64,000 nucleotides of DNA from Marsupella aquatica (GCA_973895155.1 OZ316891.1:25482001-25546000); one strand, 5' to 3'. Positions 1-10,450 are shown, counted from the first letter of the stretch. The notes: generated from the letters alone by a model not told the origin. Numbers and translations are program-made.

Positions 1-2
1 CT

Positions 3-275
3 GTGAAGCACCGTATATGTAGCTTACGTCCTGAGGTGGAACTTGACGATGCACTAGTCACCTCACTTGCTAGATCATTTGTAGGACGGGAATATTCAGG
101 TCTGTATAGAGAAAATCCTAGACATTTTTGGTGGGAGATTATAGCAGTTAGGAACAACACCACCAAATTTCATCTCCCTGAAGATAAAGGGAGTTGCAAC
201 CGTGACATTAGGGTAGATAGTAAAGGAGACAAAGGCACATGCTCAAATAAATATTGTAAGGAACACTTTGTTTAG
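3..275 (+). CDS. Partial ORF of unknown function
   Basis: The frame is open from the window edge and ends at a TAG after ...NKYCKEHFV. It covers about 90 codons, so only a C-terminal part or last exon is visible. The first in-frame initiator is a GTG at base 3, so the true start lies outside the window. The sequence is mixed and not low complexity (charged stretches, a WW pair near residue 43, cysteines near the end). I do not recognise a family. It points away from the minus-strand F-box-like genes that follow. It could be a fragment of a mobile-element ORF. Confidence 0.3.
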   Translation: MKHRICSLRPEVELDDALVTSLARSFVGREYSGLYRENPRHFWWEIIAVRNNTTKFHLPEDKGSCNRDIRVDSKGDKGTCSNKYCKEHFV

Positions 276-517
276 AGATCTGACTCATGTTAAGCCCATT
301 AGATAGTAAAAATGGGTGCCAGCCCTGGATATTCATTGTAAGTTTGGACACAATTGTATATAATTATTTTCACACATTATCAATCAATGGTCCTTGCCTG
401 GGCTTCTTTGTGCGGAAATGTTTTTACAAGTATGATCTCTATCCCATGGTTCTTTGTGAACTAATAAGTAATATAATACTATTATAATTAATATAATACT
501 AATAAGATTTGGCCTAT

Positions 518-597
518 AAAGTGTACATTTAGGTATCAAAAAGTGTACATTTGGGCTTCATAAAGTGTACATTTGGGGACATAAAAGTGTACATTTC
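518..597. repeat. Four spaced copies of AAGTGTACATTT
   Basis: The 12-mer AAGTGTACATTT occurs four times in about 80 bp, at roughly 519, 540, 563 and 585. The spacers of about 10 bp differ between copies. Its core GTGTACA(T) is nearly palindromic. The cluster ends at the 3' end of the first F-box-like ORF. A small AT-rich repeat or a binding-site cluster are both possible. Confidence 0.5.
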
Positions 598-982
598 AGG
601 ACTGATTTGTGAACAAAAGAAAATACACTTTTAATGAATAGGCTGATCCTGGTCTATCAATGAAGTCGTAAGCTACCAAGGTGACCGTCGCCCAAGTACT
701 ACTATAAGTAACTATGTGGCACCACTTCTTACTAACTGTTCGAATGACGATCAAGTCCATGACCCGATTTCTAATCGCATTATCCGACAAATTCCCAAGA
801 CAGTGGAAAAACTTTTTGACTAATGGCCAAATATATTTCTCGACAATATCGTTCGGAAAACCGGGTATCAGGTCTTCAGCTTGACTCCATATCATGTTTC
901 GGTTCATAACCTTTGCACGTGCAATGCGCTCCATCATCATTTGACGATGAGATTTTTGATTCATGTCAAAGGACTGCAACAT
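596..982 (-). CDS. F-box-like protein, paralogue 1
   Basis: This 128-codon ORF starts at an ATG. The centre holds a pattern shared with the next two ORFs: LIPGFPNDIV...IWPLV, then a helical stretch with VSKKWCHIV about 40 residues later. That resembles an F-box (LPxxI near the start, VCxxWxxLV near the end), which would recruit a substrate adaptor to SKP1-cullin ubiquitin ligases. No LRR or kelch repeats are visible, so a full adaptor is not shown. It is the most downstream member of a tandem trio on the minus strand. The F-box assignment rests on motif spacing only and the match is degenerate. Confidence 0.4.
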   Translation of the reverse strand: MLQSFDMNQKSHRQMMMERIARAKVMNRNMIWSQAEDLIPGFPNDIVEKYIWPLVKKFFHCLGNLSDNAIRNRVMDLIVIRTVSKKWCHIVTYSSTWATVTLVAYDFIDRPGSAYSLKVYFLLFTNQS

Positions 983-1016
983 AATATGGAAAAGATTAAG
1001 AACAAGAACCTATCCA

Positions 1017-1526
1017 TTAAGAACTGGGACCACCTAATTTCTGAGAAAATCTACCAAACCTTTCAATTAGAACATCTCGTTCTTCCTCATCTAAATAGTT
1101 ATATTTGTTCGTAAAAAATATGATTTTGTCAAAAGTACTAGTCCCAAGAACAGATATTTCTGGAAGCATAGAAATATCCTGTCGAATAACTCGACAGACT
1201 GAGTCAAACTCCAACTCGTCAGTTTCGGGTATGTAGTAAAGTCCTTTATTTGCGTCATCGACAATCCGGTTTGCTTGTTTGAGAATAGCCCATAACCTTG
1301 TATTTGTAACTAAAAAGTTCCACTTCTTGTTACAAGCTCCAAGCCAAATAAGGTCTCGGACCCTATCGATAACCAAATCAATATCGGGGTGTCGGTATCC
1401 AGGCAATCCTTCAATTGAAATAAAGTGTTTGTAGAGTATTGGCCAAATGTTTGAAATGACCAAAACATTTGGTATTCCTCCAATGAGACTAGAGGAGGTT
1501 TCATCCAGTGTATCCCATATTGTTTT
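1017..1526 (-). CDS. F-box-like protein, paralogue 2 (N terminus unclear)
   Basis: The frame is open from a TAG at 1527-1529 to the stop at 1017. It contains LIGGIPNVLVISNIWPIL and, about 45 residues on, CNKKWNFLV, in the same order and spacing as its neighbours. A usable ATG lies only downstream of the LPxx motif, so either the first exon is elsewhere or the start is lost. The C-terminal part (IPETDELEFDSV... and DEEERDVLIERFGRF) has a counterpart in paralogue 3 (LHPLEKWKFIVRCHEVGY). A decayed or alternatively spliced tandem duplicate is likely. Confidence 0.35.
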   Translation of the reverse strand, partial: KTIWDTLDETSSSLIGGIPNVLVISNIWPILYKHFISIEGLPGYRHPDIDLVIDRVRDLIWLGACNKKWNFLVTNTRLWAILKQANRIVDDANKGLYYIPETDELEFDSVCRVIRQDISMLPEISVLGTSTFDKIIFFTNKYNYLDEEERDVLIERFGRFSQKLGGPSS

Positions 1527-1648
1527 CTATTTCCTTTCATGAGATGAAAGGAAATCTTGAGCCTCATTCAAAAGTTGGCTCATCCTGCTTTTATCATATC
1601 ACAAAACATTGTTAGAAGACATACGACGCGCTTGGTCACGTAAGTTAA

Positions 1649-2200
1649 CTAGAATTCCTTAAAAGCGTAGATGTCACCCTCAAGGTATCCAACTTCGTGG
1701 CATCTGACTATAAATTTCCATTTTTCAAGAGGGTGAAGAGCATCGTAAGTCTTCGTGAAGAGTTCCCTAAGATCTCTGGACATTGACCCCATGAATTTAA
1801 TTTTTGGGTATTTCTGGAAGAAACTTTGAACTATCGATGAGAGAGACTCATTTCCGATCGATTTAGTAGGATTTCTTGGGAAAGCCAAATCTAATAAACT
1901 CAACTTGATTACACCCAGAAGATAGGTATTCCCAACAAGGTGGCGCCATGTGCGACACACCAAAGATAGTCCTACAAACTCATCCAATTCCTTTATTGAG
2001 AAATTTCTTGCATTAGCCAAGGAATTAAAAGACTCCTTGATCCGAGGCCATATCAATTCCGCGACAATGATATCAGGAAGTCCAGGCAGTAGTGTTTCAA
2101 CAAATACAAAATATCCCGCCAGTAGACCATCTTGGCTTCTGTCCAAAACGTCAAATATTGGGCATAGATATCTGAAGCTCTCCAGACCAGGTTCGCCCAT
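1649..2200 (-). CDS. F-box-like protein, paralogue 3
   Basis: This 183-codon ORF starts at an ATG and is the most complete of the trio. Residues about 37-55 read LLPGLPDIIVAELIWPRI and residues about 80-90 read LSLVCRTWRHLV, which together fit an F-box-like two-helix signature. The remaining about 90 residues are helical and charged, without recognisable repeats. The trio shares strand and order, which indicates local tandem duplication. A CGCGACTGGTCGCG palindrome sits about 45 bp upstream of the start, at 2242-2257, and marks the edge of the satellite array. F-box-like function is inferred from the motif. Confidence 0.45.
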   Translation of the reverse strand: MGEPGLESFRYLCPIFDVLDRSQDGLLAGYFVFVETLLPGLPDIIVAELIWPRIKESFNSLANARNFSIKELDEFVGLSLVCRTWRHLVGNTYLLGVIKLSLLDLAFPRNPTKSIGNESLSSIVQSFFQKYPKIKFMGSMSRDLRELFTKTYDALHPLEKWKFIVRCHEVGYLEGDIYAFKEF

Positions 2201-2241
2201 GACTCTTTTCAGCCAAATGATATATCCCAGAGATTATTTTT

Positions 2242-2257
2242 ACGCGACTGGTCGCGT
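2242..2257. repeat. CGCGAC/GTCGCG palindrome (isolated copy)
   Basis: ACGCGACTGGTCGCGT is an inverted repeat around a 2-bp centre. It is the same motif that recurs throughout the array starting 100 bp to the right. It stands in the putative promoter of the third F-box-like gene. Confidence 0.6.
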
Positions 2258-2337
2258 CTACAAATCAGAATGTATAAATAATTCTTTGAGAGACTGTGAT
2301 TTTTTTGGGTCACAACGTGACAAATCATAAATGTTGC

Positions 2338-4400
2338 TTCGTCCTCTAACAGAACCAGTCAATGAGAGAGCTACCTCAGACACAACTGGTCGCGTCAATT
2401 GATCCTAAATAGAATGGTACCTTCTCTAACAAAACCAGCCAATGAGAGAGCTACCTCAGACGCGACTGGTCGCATCAACTGGTCCTAAAAGGAACCTTAC
2501 CTCCTCTAACAGAACTAGTCAATGAGAGATCTACCTTAGACGCGACTAGTCGCGTCAACTGGTCCTAAAAGGAACCTTACCTCCTCTAACAGAACTAGTC
2601 AATGAGAGCTACCTCAGACGCAACTGGTCGCGTCAACTGAACCTAAACAACTATATCCACTGAACCTTCCTAGTGGAGATTTGAATATGGTACGCGCTCA
2701 GTAAATCTATCCAGTTTCCTTCTCACACGCGACTGGTCGCGTCAACTGGTCCTCAAAGGAACCTTACCTCCTCTAACAGAACCAGTCAATGAGAGAGCTA
2801 CCTCAGAGGCGACTGGTCGCGTCAACTGAACCTAAACAACTATATCCACTGAACCTTCCTAGTGGAGATTTGGATATGGTACGCGCTCAGTAAATCTATC
2901 TAGTTTCCTTCTCACACGCGACTGGTCGCATCAACTGGTCCTCAAAGGAACCTTACCTCCTCTAACAAAACCGGTCAATGAGAGAGCTACCTCAGACGCG
3001 ACTGGTCGCGTCAACTGAACCTAAACAACTATATCCACTGAACCTTCCTAGTGGAGATTTGGATATGGTACGCGCGTAGTAAATCTATCCAGTTTTCTTC
3101 TCACACGCGACTGGTCGCATCAACTGGTCCTCAAAGGAACCTTACCTCCTCTAACAAAACCGGTCAATGAGAGAGCTACCTCAGACGCGACTGGTCGCGT
3201 CAACTGAACCTAAATAACTATATCCATTGAACCTTCCTAGTGGAGATTTGGATATGGTACGCGCTCAGTAAATCTATCCAGTTTCCTTCTCACACGCGAT
3301 TGGTTGCGTCAACTGGTCCTCAAAGGAACCTTACCTCCTCTAACAGAACCAGTCAATGAGAGAGCTACCTCAAACGCGACTGGTCGCGTCAACTGAACCT
3401 AAACAACTATATCCACTGAACCTTCCTAGTGGAGATTTGGATATGGTACGCGCTCAGTAAATCTATCCAGTTTCCTTCTCACACGCGATTGGTCGCGTCA
3501 TCTGGTCCTCAAAGGAACCTTACCTCCTCTAACAGAACCGGTCAATGAGAGAGCTACCTCAGACGCGACTGGTCGCATCAACTGAACCTAAACAACTATA
3601 TCCACTGAACCTTCCTAGTGGAGATTTGGATATGGTACACGCTCAATAAATCTATCCAGTTTCCTTCTCACACAGGACTGGTCGCGTCATCAAGTCCTAA
3701 AAGGAACCTTACCTCTTCTAACAGAACCAGTCAATGAGAGAGCTACCTCAGACGCGACTGGTCGCGTCAACTGAACCTAAACAACTATATCCACTGAACC
3801 TTCCTAGTGGAGATTTGGATATGGTACGCGCTCAGTAAATCTATCTAGTTTCCTTCGCACACGCAACTTGTCGCGTCAATTGGTCCTCAAAGGAACCTTA
3901 CATCCTCTAACAGAACCAGTCAATGAGAGAGCTACCTCAGACGTGATTGGTCGCGTCAACTGAACCTAAACAACTATATCCACTGAACCTTCCTAGTGGA
4001 GATTTGAATATGGTACGCGCTCAGTAAATCTATCCAGTTTCCTTCTCACACGCGACTGGTCGCGTCAACTGGTCCTCAAAGGAACCTTACCTCCTCTAAC
4101 AGAACCAGTCAATGAGAGAGCTACCTCAGAGGCGACTGGTCGCGTCAACTGAACCTAAACAACTATATCCACTGAACCTTCCTAGTGGAGATTTGGATAT
4201 GGTACGCGCTCAGTAAATCTATCTAGTTTCCTTCTCACACGCGACTGGTCGCATCAACTGGTCCTCAAAGGAACCTTACCTCCTCTAACAAAACCGATCA
4301 ATGAGAGAGCTACCTCAGACGCGACTGGTCGCGTCAACTGATCCTAAATGGAACCTCACAATCTTTTCATGCGACTGGTCGCGTCAACAGCTCAAACAAC
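2338..4400. repeat. Satellite-like array: 80-bp monomers, then 189-bp units
   Basis: The array opens with four copies of an 80-bp unit, with CTCTAAC at 2344, 2424, 2504 and 2584. It then becomes nine copies of a 189-bp unit, with CTATATCCAC near 2651, 2840, 3029, 3218, 3408, 3597, 3784, 3973 and 4162. Each 189-bp unit is the 80-bp monomer plus a 109-bp segment, and carries two copies of the palindrome (GA)CGCGACTGGTCGCG(TC). Units 1-2 and 8-9 share private variants (GAATATGG, AGAGGCGACTGG, CTAGTTTCC), which implies a seven-unit (1,323-bp) higher-order duplication. There is no coding frame and no unique spacer, so it is not a CRISPR. Confidence 0.9.
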
Positions 4401-5539
4401 TTTTGGAGACTAGGATAATACAATGATGATACAACTGTGATTACTGACCCGTATGGACAAGGAAATCCGAGTAAGCATGATTTCATTCATTTGTATTCAT
4501 TCATTTGTATTCATTCATTTATATTCATTCATTTGTATTCATTCATGAACTTTACAATAATTCAGATGTTTGAGCTCTCATTGTGAGACTATTACATATC
4601 AGAAGTTTAGAGAATGATTCAGCTAAGATGATTCAATTTAGCAGTCTACTGGTTGTATTTGTCAATTAAAGGATTCAGTGTAATGAGATTCACATAACAT
4701 GAGAGTTTATATGATTAAATTCACAGCGTGCAAGTTTGTAATGACTTACTTAAGACAATTCAGGTTGTATTTTAATTAGTGAGTTTGTATGATTCACACA
4801 TATTTGAGTTTACAGACAAACCGCATTATGAAAACTCAGCTTAACAATCAAGAGAAATTTTAGCAAACAACAATCAACACTAGCAGAAAATGTAGAAATT
4901 GCACCTGAATTCTGAAAAATTGATGTAATCGTCTGAGAGATTGACGTCCAAGCACTTAAAGACCTTGCTGCGGTATTCCAAAAAGTAAATATAAGATTGA
5001 AGATATTAATATGCTAAGCAACAACAACACAGCTTCTATACTTCTATACATAGAGCTTTGCTGCTGCCAATTGAATAACCTGTGCTTAATGCTAAGGAAC
5101 TCATTATGTCGAGTTAAAAAGACTCTTTCAAAAGTACAATCAAAGCTGTCGATAGACAAACTGAGCATGAATAAAAGCGCACTAAACCTGAAGATTGAAA
5201 GAGGTGAAACAAACTTGAATGATGAATGGAAGGAGCTGAAACAAGCTGCCAAAAAGTAGTTCGAGCTGTTGAAACACGTTGATCGAGCTGATATGAGCTT
5301 AAAATTGGCTGACACGAGCTGATACAAGCACTCCCAAAAAACTAGCTGCAACAAACCCAACGGGCTCCTAAGAATCCCTTCGAGCAAACTAGAAGTGAAT
5401 ACGAGCTGTAAATGCGAGCTGCAACGCGCCAACAAGCTCCTAGTCGAAACGATCGACAACTACTAAGAGCTGCAACGCGCCAACAAGCACCTGACCACAT
5501 CGAACGAGCTGCAACAACAAAAATGAAATCCAGGGCAGG
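4401..5539. other. Spacer without a convincing gene
   Basis: AT-rich sequence containing an ATTCATTTGTATTC-type microsatellite near 4482-4546. From about 5200 it becomes rich in GAGCTG words. ORFs on both strands between 4956 and 5735 overlap and follow this compositional bias, so I do not call them genes. Confidence 0.5.
4482..4546. repeat. Microsatellite, about five units of ATTCATTTGTATTC type
   Basis: Tandem 14-bp words (ATTCATTTGTATTC with small variants such as TTTATATTC) repeat in a row. No gene overlaps it. Confidence 0.8.
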
Positions 5540-5640
5540 AGCGAGAGCAAGAGCGACAAGAGCGAGAGCAAGAGCAACGAGAGTGAGAGCGAGAGCAAGA
5601 GCAACGAGAGTGAGAGCAAGAGCGATGAGAGTAGGCGCGC
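5540..5640. repeat. Purine-rich GAGCGA/GAGCAA microsatellite
   Basis: About 100 bp of GAGCGAGAGCAAGAGC-like hexamers. It makes Arg/Ala-rich or Leu/Ser-rich translations in several frames, which explains the long overlapping ORFs here. Confidence 0.8.
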
Positions 5641-7035
5641 AAAAGTCTGGGGAGCGAGAAACAACAACAATGAACAGTGAACTCGAGACCGTGGGCGCCG
5701 ACACTAAGGAAGGACTAATTAGGGTATTATTTTAGCATAACCCTAATAACAGCCTAGCGACAAGAAGGTTCCAGATGATCTCTGTACACTCCACCATCGA
5801 CTCAACAAACTATGCAAATTACTGGATTCCTTTTGATTTGCCATACTAAGGAGATTTCTATTTGATCGCCAATTTGAAATTTAAACCGGTAATTATGCAA
5901 CTACGAAAGATTATTAGTGGGGACCCCCGGATCCGTATCTTCACTATATCTGCCAATTCAAATCCAAAATATGAACAACCGACAACTTTCTCACGATCAT
6001 TCCATCACGTAGTGGAGGCGAACTTCAAAATCATTCCATTTTGGTAGTGGAGACCATCGGATCCGGATCCGTACTCCACTCTCTATCTTGCCAATTCAAA
6101 CCCAAACTCTAAACAACATAAAACAATTCTCATGGTCGGGGAGAACCGATATTCAAAATCAATCCTGTACAATGATTCTCACGACTGGAGACTCAACCAA
6201 TTTTCAAAATCAAAATCGAGTCCAGATGAACACATCCTTCATGGAGTCAATAGACTGATCTCATTGCTCACGGATCATTCTTTATTTTCAGTTTCTCCTG
6301 ACCAGGATACTAGCTGGGCTCTCAGCGGAGGCTGATCCAAGGCACATTTGAGGTGGAGCAGATTGGATCATTCGACTATTCCAGTTGGAGGCGGAGCTCA
6401 TTCAAGCAACGCTGGCGCAGTTCTTGTTGTATCACCTTCAATCTTGGGGAGAGCACATCCGATCAAGCAGGAGAGTTGCAACGAAGCGAGATGACAAAGA
6501 TTTTGAACCTCCATAGTCTGCCTCATTCATCGAAGCATTCTAGCGGACCAACAAAGAGCGGCTATTCTGAAATCACTGTCTGGTCGAGGATTTTGATCTT
6601 GATACGATCAACAAGTTGTCACTCTCTGGTGGTGGGATTCAGTCACGATACTCAAGGAAATTGGAGTTTGAAGGAGGAGGCTCAGTTGGCTGGGACGAGG
6701 AGGAGGCTACACTGGAAGGAAGAGGCTTGGCTAGGAGGAGGGTTTCCGCCAACATTGGAGGGTTGCTGCCAACATTGCTCAGACCACACGCAATTGAATA
6801 ACTTGTAAGTATCAATCAGCATTAATTTTGCAATAAATGAGGAGAGTAGTTGCCTTAAATCACGCATTCAATGCATGAATTGAGTCAATGAAGTTATGGT
6901 CCAATTTCTCACTCCGATTTTGATCAATCCGTGTTTCAAGTCCAATACAGAAGCAATGTATCAGAAGTACTAGTAGAGGATCCGAATGAGTTCTCTAGTC
7001 TAAAATTGCGGCGTTCAAGTATAGTTGTCCGTATG
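5641..7035. other. Non-coding stretch with short degenerate repeats
   Basis: There are two related segments near 5920-6000 and 6050-6110 (GGATCCG...TATC...GCCAATTCAAA) and a GGAGGAGGCT-rich patch near 6660-6760. ORFs up to about 150 codons exist near 6353-6808 but lack domain signatures and change character with composition. I see no supported gene. Confidence 0.4.
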
Positions 7036-7039
7036 TTTT

Positions 7040-8110
7040 GCTATTGTTTATTGTAGTCGACGGCCTAGCAAAACGAAACATAATCAAGGTCCATTTCTCA
7101 GATCAGACTGATCTCAACTTGTTAGTAGGATGACCTGTTTTTTTGGTTACACATGTAGTTCATCACGCGCACAGTCGCGTGGCCCAATTTATCTCGTGTC
7201 TTTTGATATTGTTTATTGTAGTTGATAGCCTAGCAAATTGGCCAGCAATCTATTTTAAAACCAAGGTCTGCGTTTCATCACGCGCCCGGTTGCGTTAATG
7301 TTTTAGAGGTCAGCGAAAGCTCTGCACTCTTAGACGTAATTGCCCTTTATTTCTCAGATCTTCCTGATCTCAACTTGTTAGTAGGATGACCTATTTTTTT
7401 GGTTACACATGTAGTTCATCACGCGCATAGTCGCGTGAACCAATTTATCTCAGGTCTTTTTGATATTGTTTATTGTAGTCGACTGCCTAGTGAATTGGCC
7501 AAAAATCTATTTTAAAACCGAGGTCTTCGTTTCATCACACGCCCGGTCGTGTTAATGTTTTAGAGGTCAGCGAAAGCTCTACATTCTTAGACATAATCAC
7601 CCTTTATTTCTCAGATCTTCCTGATCTCAACTTGTTAGTTGGATGGCCTATTTTTTTGGTTACACATGTAGTTCATCACGCGCACAGTCGTGTGAACCAA
7701 TTTATCTCAGGTCTTTTTGATATTGTTTATTGTAGTTGACAGCCTAGCAAATTGGCCAAAAATCTATTTTAAAACCAACGTCTTCATTTCATCACGCGCC
7801 CGGTCGCTTTAATGTTTTAGAGGTCAACAAAAGCTCTGCATTCTTAGACGTAATCGCCCTTTATTTCTCAGATCTGCCTGATCTCAACTTGTTAGTAGGA
7901 TGACCTGTTTTTTTTGGTTACACATGTAGTTCATCACGCGCACAGTCGCGTGAACCAATTTATCTAAGGCCTTTTTAATATTGTTTATTGTAGTCGACAG
8001 CCTAGTGAATTGGCCAAAAATCTATTTTAAAACCAACGTCTTCGTTTCATCACTTGCCCGGTCGCGAAAATGTTTTAGAGGTCAGAGAAATCTCGTGGAT
8101 GATTTTTCCT
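7040..8110. repeat. Tandem array of about 257 bp, roughly four units
   Basis: GGTTACACATGTAGTTCATC recurs at about 7145, 7401, 7658 and 7916, giving a period of 256-258 bp. Each unit has CACGCGCACAGTCGCGTG or a variant, and a second site ACGCGCCCGGTCGCGT about 120 bp away. Both are palindromes related to those of the 189-bp array although the surrounding sequence is unrelated. Neighbouring units differ by point changes. It is non-coding. Confidence 0.85.
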
Positions 8111-8334
8111 TGATTGCAAAAATGGTTACATCGATCCCGAAGGACTTCAGATGTGGAATCCATATCCACTAGCACTATCCAGGAATTTAACTGACCTGGT
8201 CTTTCAAACACTATTTTCCACGGGACGAAATTAAGCTACACAGTATCTATAACAAGTTCTAACTTGAACTACTGTATATTCTAATCTGTAGTTCTAATCT
8301 TTGACTACTCAAAATATTGTTGACTTCGATCGAG

Positions 8335-8876
8335 TCAGTCATTCCAAGATGAAGGCATCCACTCATCGGTGTCTGGTGTGGATTTCCTTGAATCCAAAAA
8401 TTCTTCCTTTGCCCAAGTCCTAACGTCCATAGATTTTCTCGGCTTGCTCTTTCTATAATACAAATCAGAATCTTTGTTCATCTCTAATTGCCTTTTCTTC
8501 GGTGCGTCCACTTTCTTGGCCTCCTTCTTGACTGTCTTAGCGTCTGCTGCTGCTTCCCCCGAAATGGATTCGAGCATGCTTTGGCCTTCAACTTTCCCCC
8601 CCTCAAAATGGATTCCACGAGAGCTTTGCCCTTTAACTTCTCTCCTGATGCCATCTTTGTAGTCATCTTTGTCGGATTGGTCTCCATCTGATCTTCCATC
8701 GACAAATGTGGCAAACAATGTCGTCTCTCACAAAACATTTGACCCAATTTAGTCACCGTAAACATTATATTACATCGTTGACACATTCTATAAGGAGTAC
8801 CACAAATTTGATACGTCGAACCTTCTGAATCGTCCATCGGAACATCCTCATTCTTCGAGCTCAGCGGAGTAGTCAT
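8335..8876 (-). CDS. Small Cys-containing and Lys-rich protein, two overlapping frames
   Basis: Two long frames overlap on the minus strand. One starts at an ATG at 8876 (MTTPLSSKNED...) and holds a possible zinc-binding patch, ICGTPYRMCQRC followed by MFCERRHC, near residues 24-55. The other ends at 8335 with a Lys-rich tail and an acidic terminus (STPDTDEWMPSSWND). The likely original product joined the N-terminal frame to the C-terminal frame through one frameshift near 8700-8730. Its tail resembles the end of the ORF at 24,561-25,046 (SDTDSDAWKASSP), which faces a MULE-type transposase. This may therefore be a relic of the same element type. No function is recognised. Confidence 0.35.
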
Positions 8877-9189
8877 CGCCCTTCAAACAAGAGATGCGGA
8901 CCGAGACTAAGAATTGGAAATGAGAGAGCTGATGTGCGAATAGATTATCCAATAGCCAGAAAGTGGAATGTGTGGGGAAATGAGCAGTAGGGATCATCTC
9001 AATGCTTTATACTGTTTAGTCTCCACTAGTCATTGTACATAGTGGTTTCTAGAAGAGAGTGCGCGTTTGACTGGTGCGTATTAGAATTGGCGGGAAGTTC
9101 AGTTATCCTCTAATTATGGCTTTAATTTCATGTTTGGCAGCCGCCCCGAGAATACTGATTGCTAGTGAAGTACTGATATTTCTTATGAG

Positions 9190-9845
9190 GGTCAGTAGTT
9201 ACTGACTGTCCGGTGTCCTGTACTCATTGGTAAACTGGTACTGTCCACTCATTTTTTCTGAGTGGAGTTGAAATGATTGTTCGTAATCGATTGTAGTCAT
9301 TCTCATTCACTTGAAATGACTGACGGACCATGCATAATCTGTTACCGGTATGTGTGATGCCTTCAGATCCGTAATTGTATCTTTCAGTCTCACGCGCAAT
9401 CGTATCTTATTATGAAGTACCAAGTACGAGCTAGAGTTTGGGCCTAGCCTTCTAGCTTCTACGTCGTAGACCCTGTTATCCCTACACCCTTTGACTAAGG
9501 TCACGTGACTAGTCGCGTGCAGGGTAGTGCATTGACTACATTCTGCTTACGTATTGACGGTCGTGACAGGACAATGCAGTTCATGGACGTTTTACTGGCA
9601 CTTATTAGCATTACTGTACTCAGTAGTTACTGACTGCCCACTCATTTGTTCTGAGTGGATGTGAAATGATTGATCGTAATCGATTGTGGTTGTTCTCATT
9701 CACTTGAAATGACTGACGGATCATGCAGTCTATTGCCGGTATGTGTGGTACCTCTAGGGTCACGCGACCAGTCACGTGCAGCGCAGTGCATTGACTACAT
9801 TCTGCTTATTGACCGACGTGACAGGACAGTGCAGTGAAGTTGACG
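9190..9845. repeat. Imperfect direct duplication of about 0.42 kb period
   Basis: The segment from about 9196 (TTACTGACTG...CACTCATTTNTTCTGAGTGGA...GTAATCGATTGT...) recurs from about 9620 with scattered differences and an indel. Both halves end in a palindrome: CACGTGACTAGTCGCGTG near 9502 and CACGCGACCAGTCACGTG near 9761. These are again the CGCGAC-GTCGCG family. It is non-coding. Confidence 0.75.
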
Positions 9846-9883
9846 GATGTCACAAGACTGTGCGCTTACAGTGATATTCTCTG

Positions 9884-10450
9884 ATGTGCAGAATCATAAT
9901 TATTATGGTGACATCAATAGTCTGGATCAGGGAAGGCGGACAAGTTATTATAGGCATACGTGAGAAACAGGTTGGAAAAGGTCGCGTGATAAGTCTTGAT
10001 CCTTCCAGGGTTTGTCACAATGTTCCTCTTGGGGCGGACAGAGTTCTTCTTCTATTGGAGGAAGTTTTTGACGAGACCATTCTATGCGAAGGTGATAAAC
10101 TTTTGAAGGACATGATTGGGGGTTACCTTGTATGGGAAAGGAATCAGCTTTTTCAAGCTCCCATAGAATCGGAGGATGTGTTTGGCACTATTGGTGATGA
10201 TCAAGATCTAGTCAATCAAAATTCTGATGGGAACAACCATAATGAGAGTCGGTCTGGTGTGGAAGTAGTTTTACCAAAGACCTTGTGGATGGGCATGCCT
10301 GTAAAGGTGGTGGATGAGAACAAGTTGATTTTTGCAGTGGCAACTATACATGTTCTAGATCCTATAGTGAAGCTTGGGGATGTCACCCTTGGGAATACAC
10401 ATGTGGGAATTCTGATCAACAATTTTGTCCACAGAGCATCTGAAGCATAG
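9884..10450 (+). CDS. DUF8039-like protein, mobile-element associated
   Basis: The frame encodes about 180 residues. The first plain ATG is at 9905 (MVTSIVWIREGG...), and an acceptor-like TGTGCAG just upstream suggests an internal exon instead. Residues about 17-85 (GQVIIGIREKQVGKGRV... then VPLGADRVLLLLEEVFD... then LKDMIGGYLVWERNQLF) follow the pattern of the plant DUF8039 domain, usually found beside CACTA/TNP2-type transposase genes. The pattern has a repeated Gly-x-Val strand, a conserved His near residue 42 and a Trp-Glu/Pro end. The rest (VKVVDENKLIFAVATIHVLD...) looks like a small beta-rich repeat of the same type. The domain call is from memory of the family pattern. No partner transposase lies next to it. 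Confidence 0.4.
   Translation: MCRIIIIMVTSIVWIREGGQVIIGIREKQVGKGRVISLDPSRVCHNVPLGADRVLLLLEEVFDETILCEGDKLLKDMIGGYLVWERNQLFQAPIESEDVFGTIGDDQDLVNQNSDGNNHNESRSGVEVVLPKTLWMGMPVKVVDENKLIFAVATIHVLDPIVKLGDVTLGNTHVGILINNFVHRASEA

Noticed and set aside
2338-4400. Possible CRISPR-like array
   Set aside because: Units are contiguous and identical throughout. There are no unique spacers and no cas genes, and the setting is eukaryotic. It is a satellite.
4956-5735. Overlapping long ORFs on both strands
   Set aside because: They follow GAGCTG- and GAGCGA-type low-complexity sequence and give Arg/Ala or Leu/Ser runs. No start context, domain or splice evidence.
6353-6808. 151-codon plus-strand ORF
   Set aside because: No recognisable domain, Ser/Trp-rich from local repeats, and overlapping frames are equally open.
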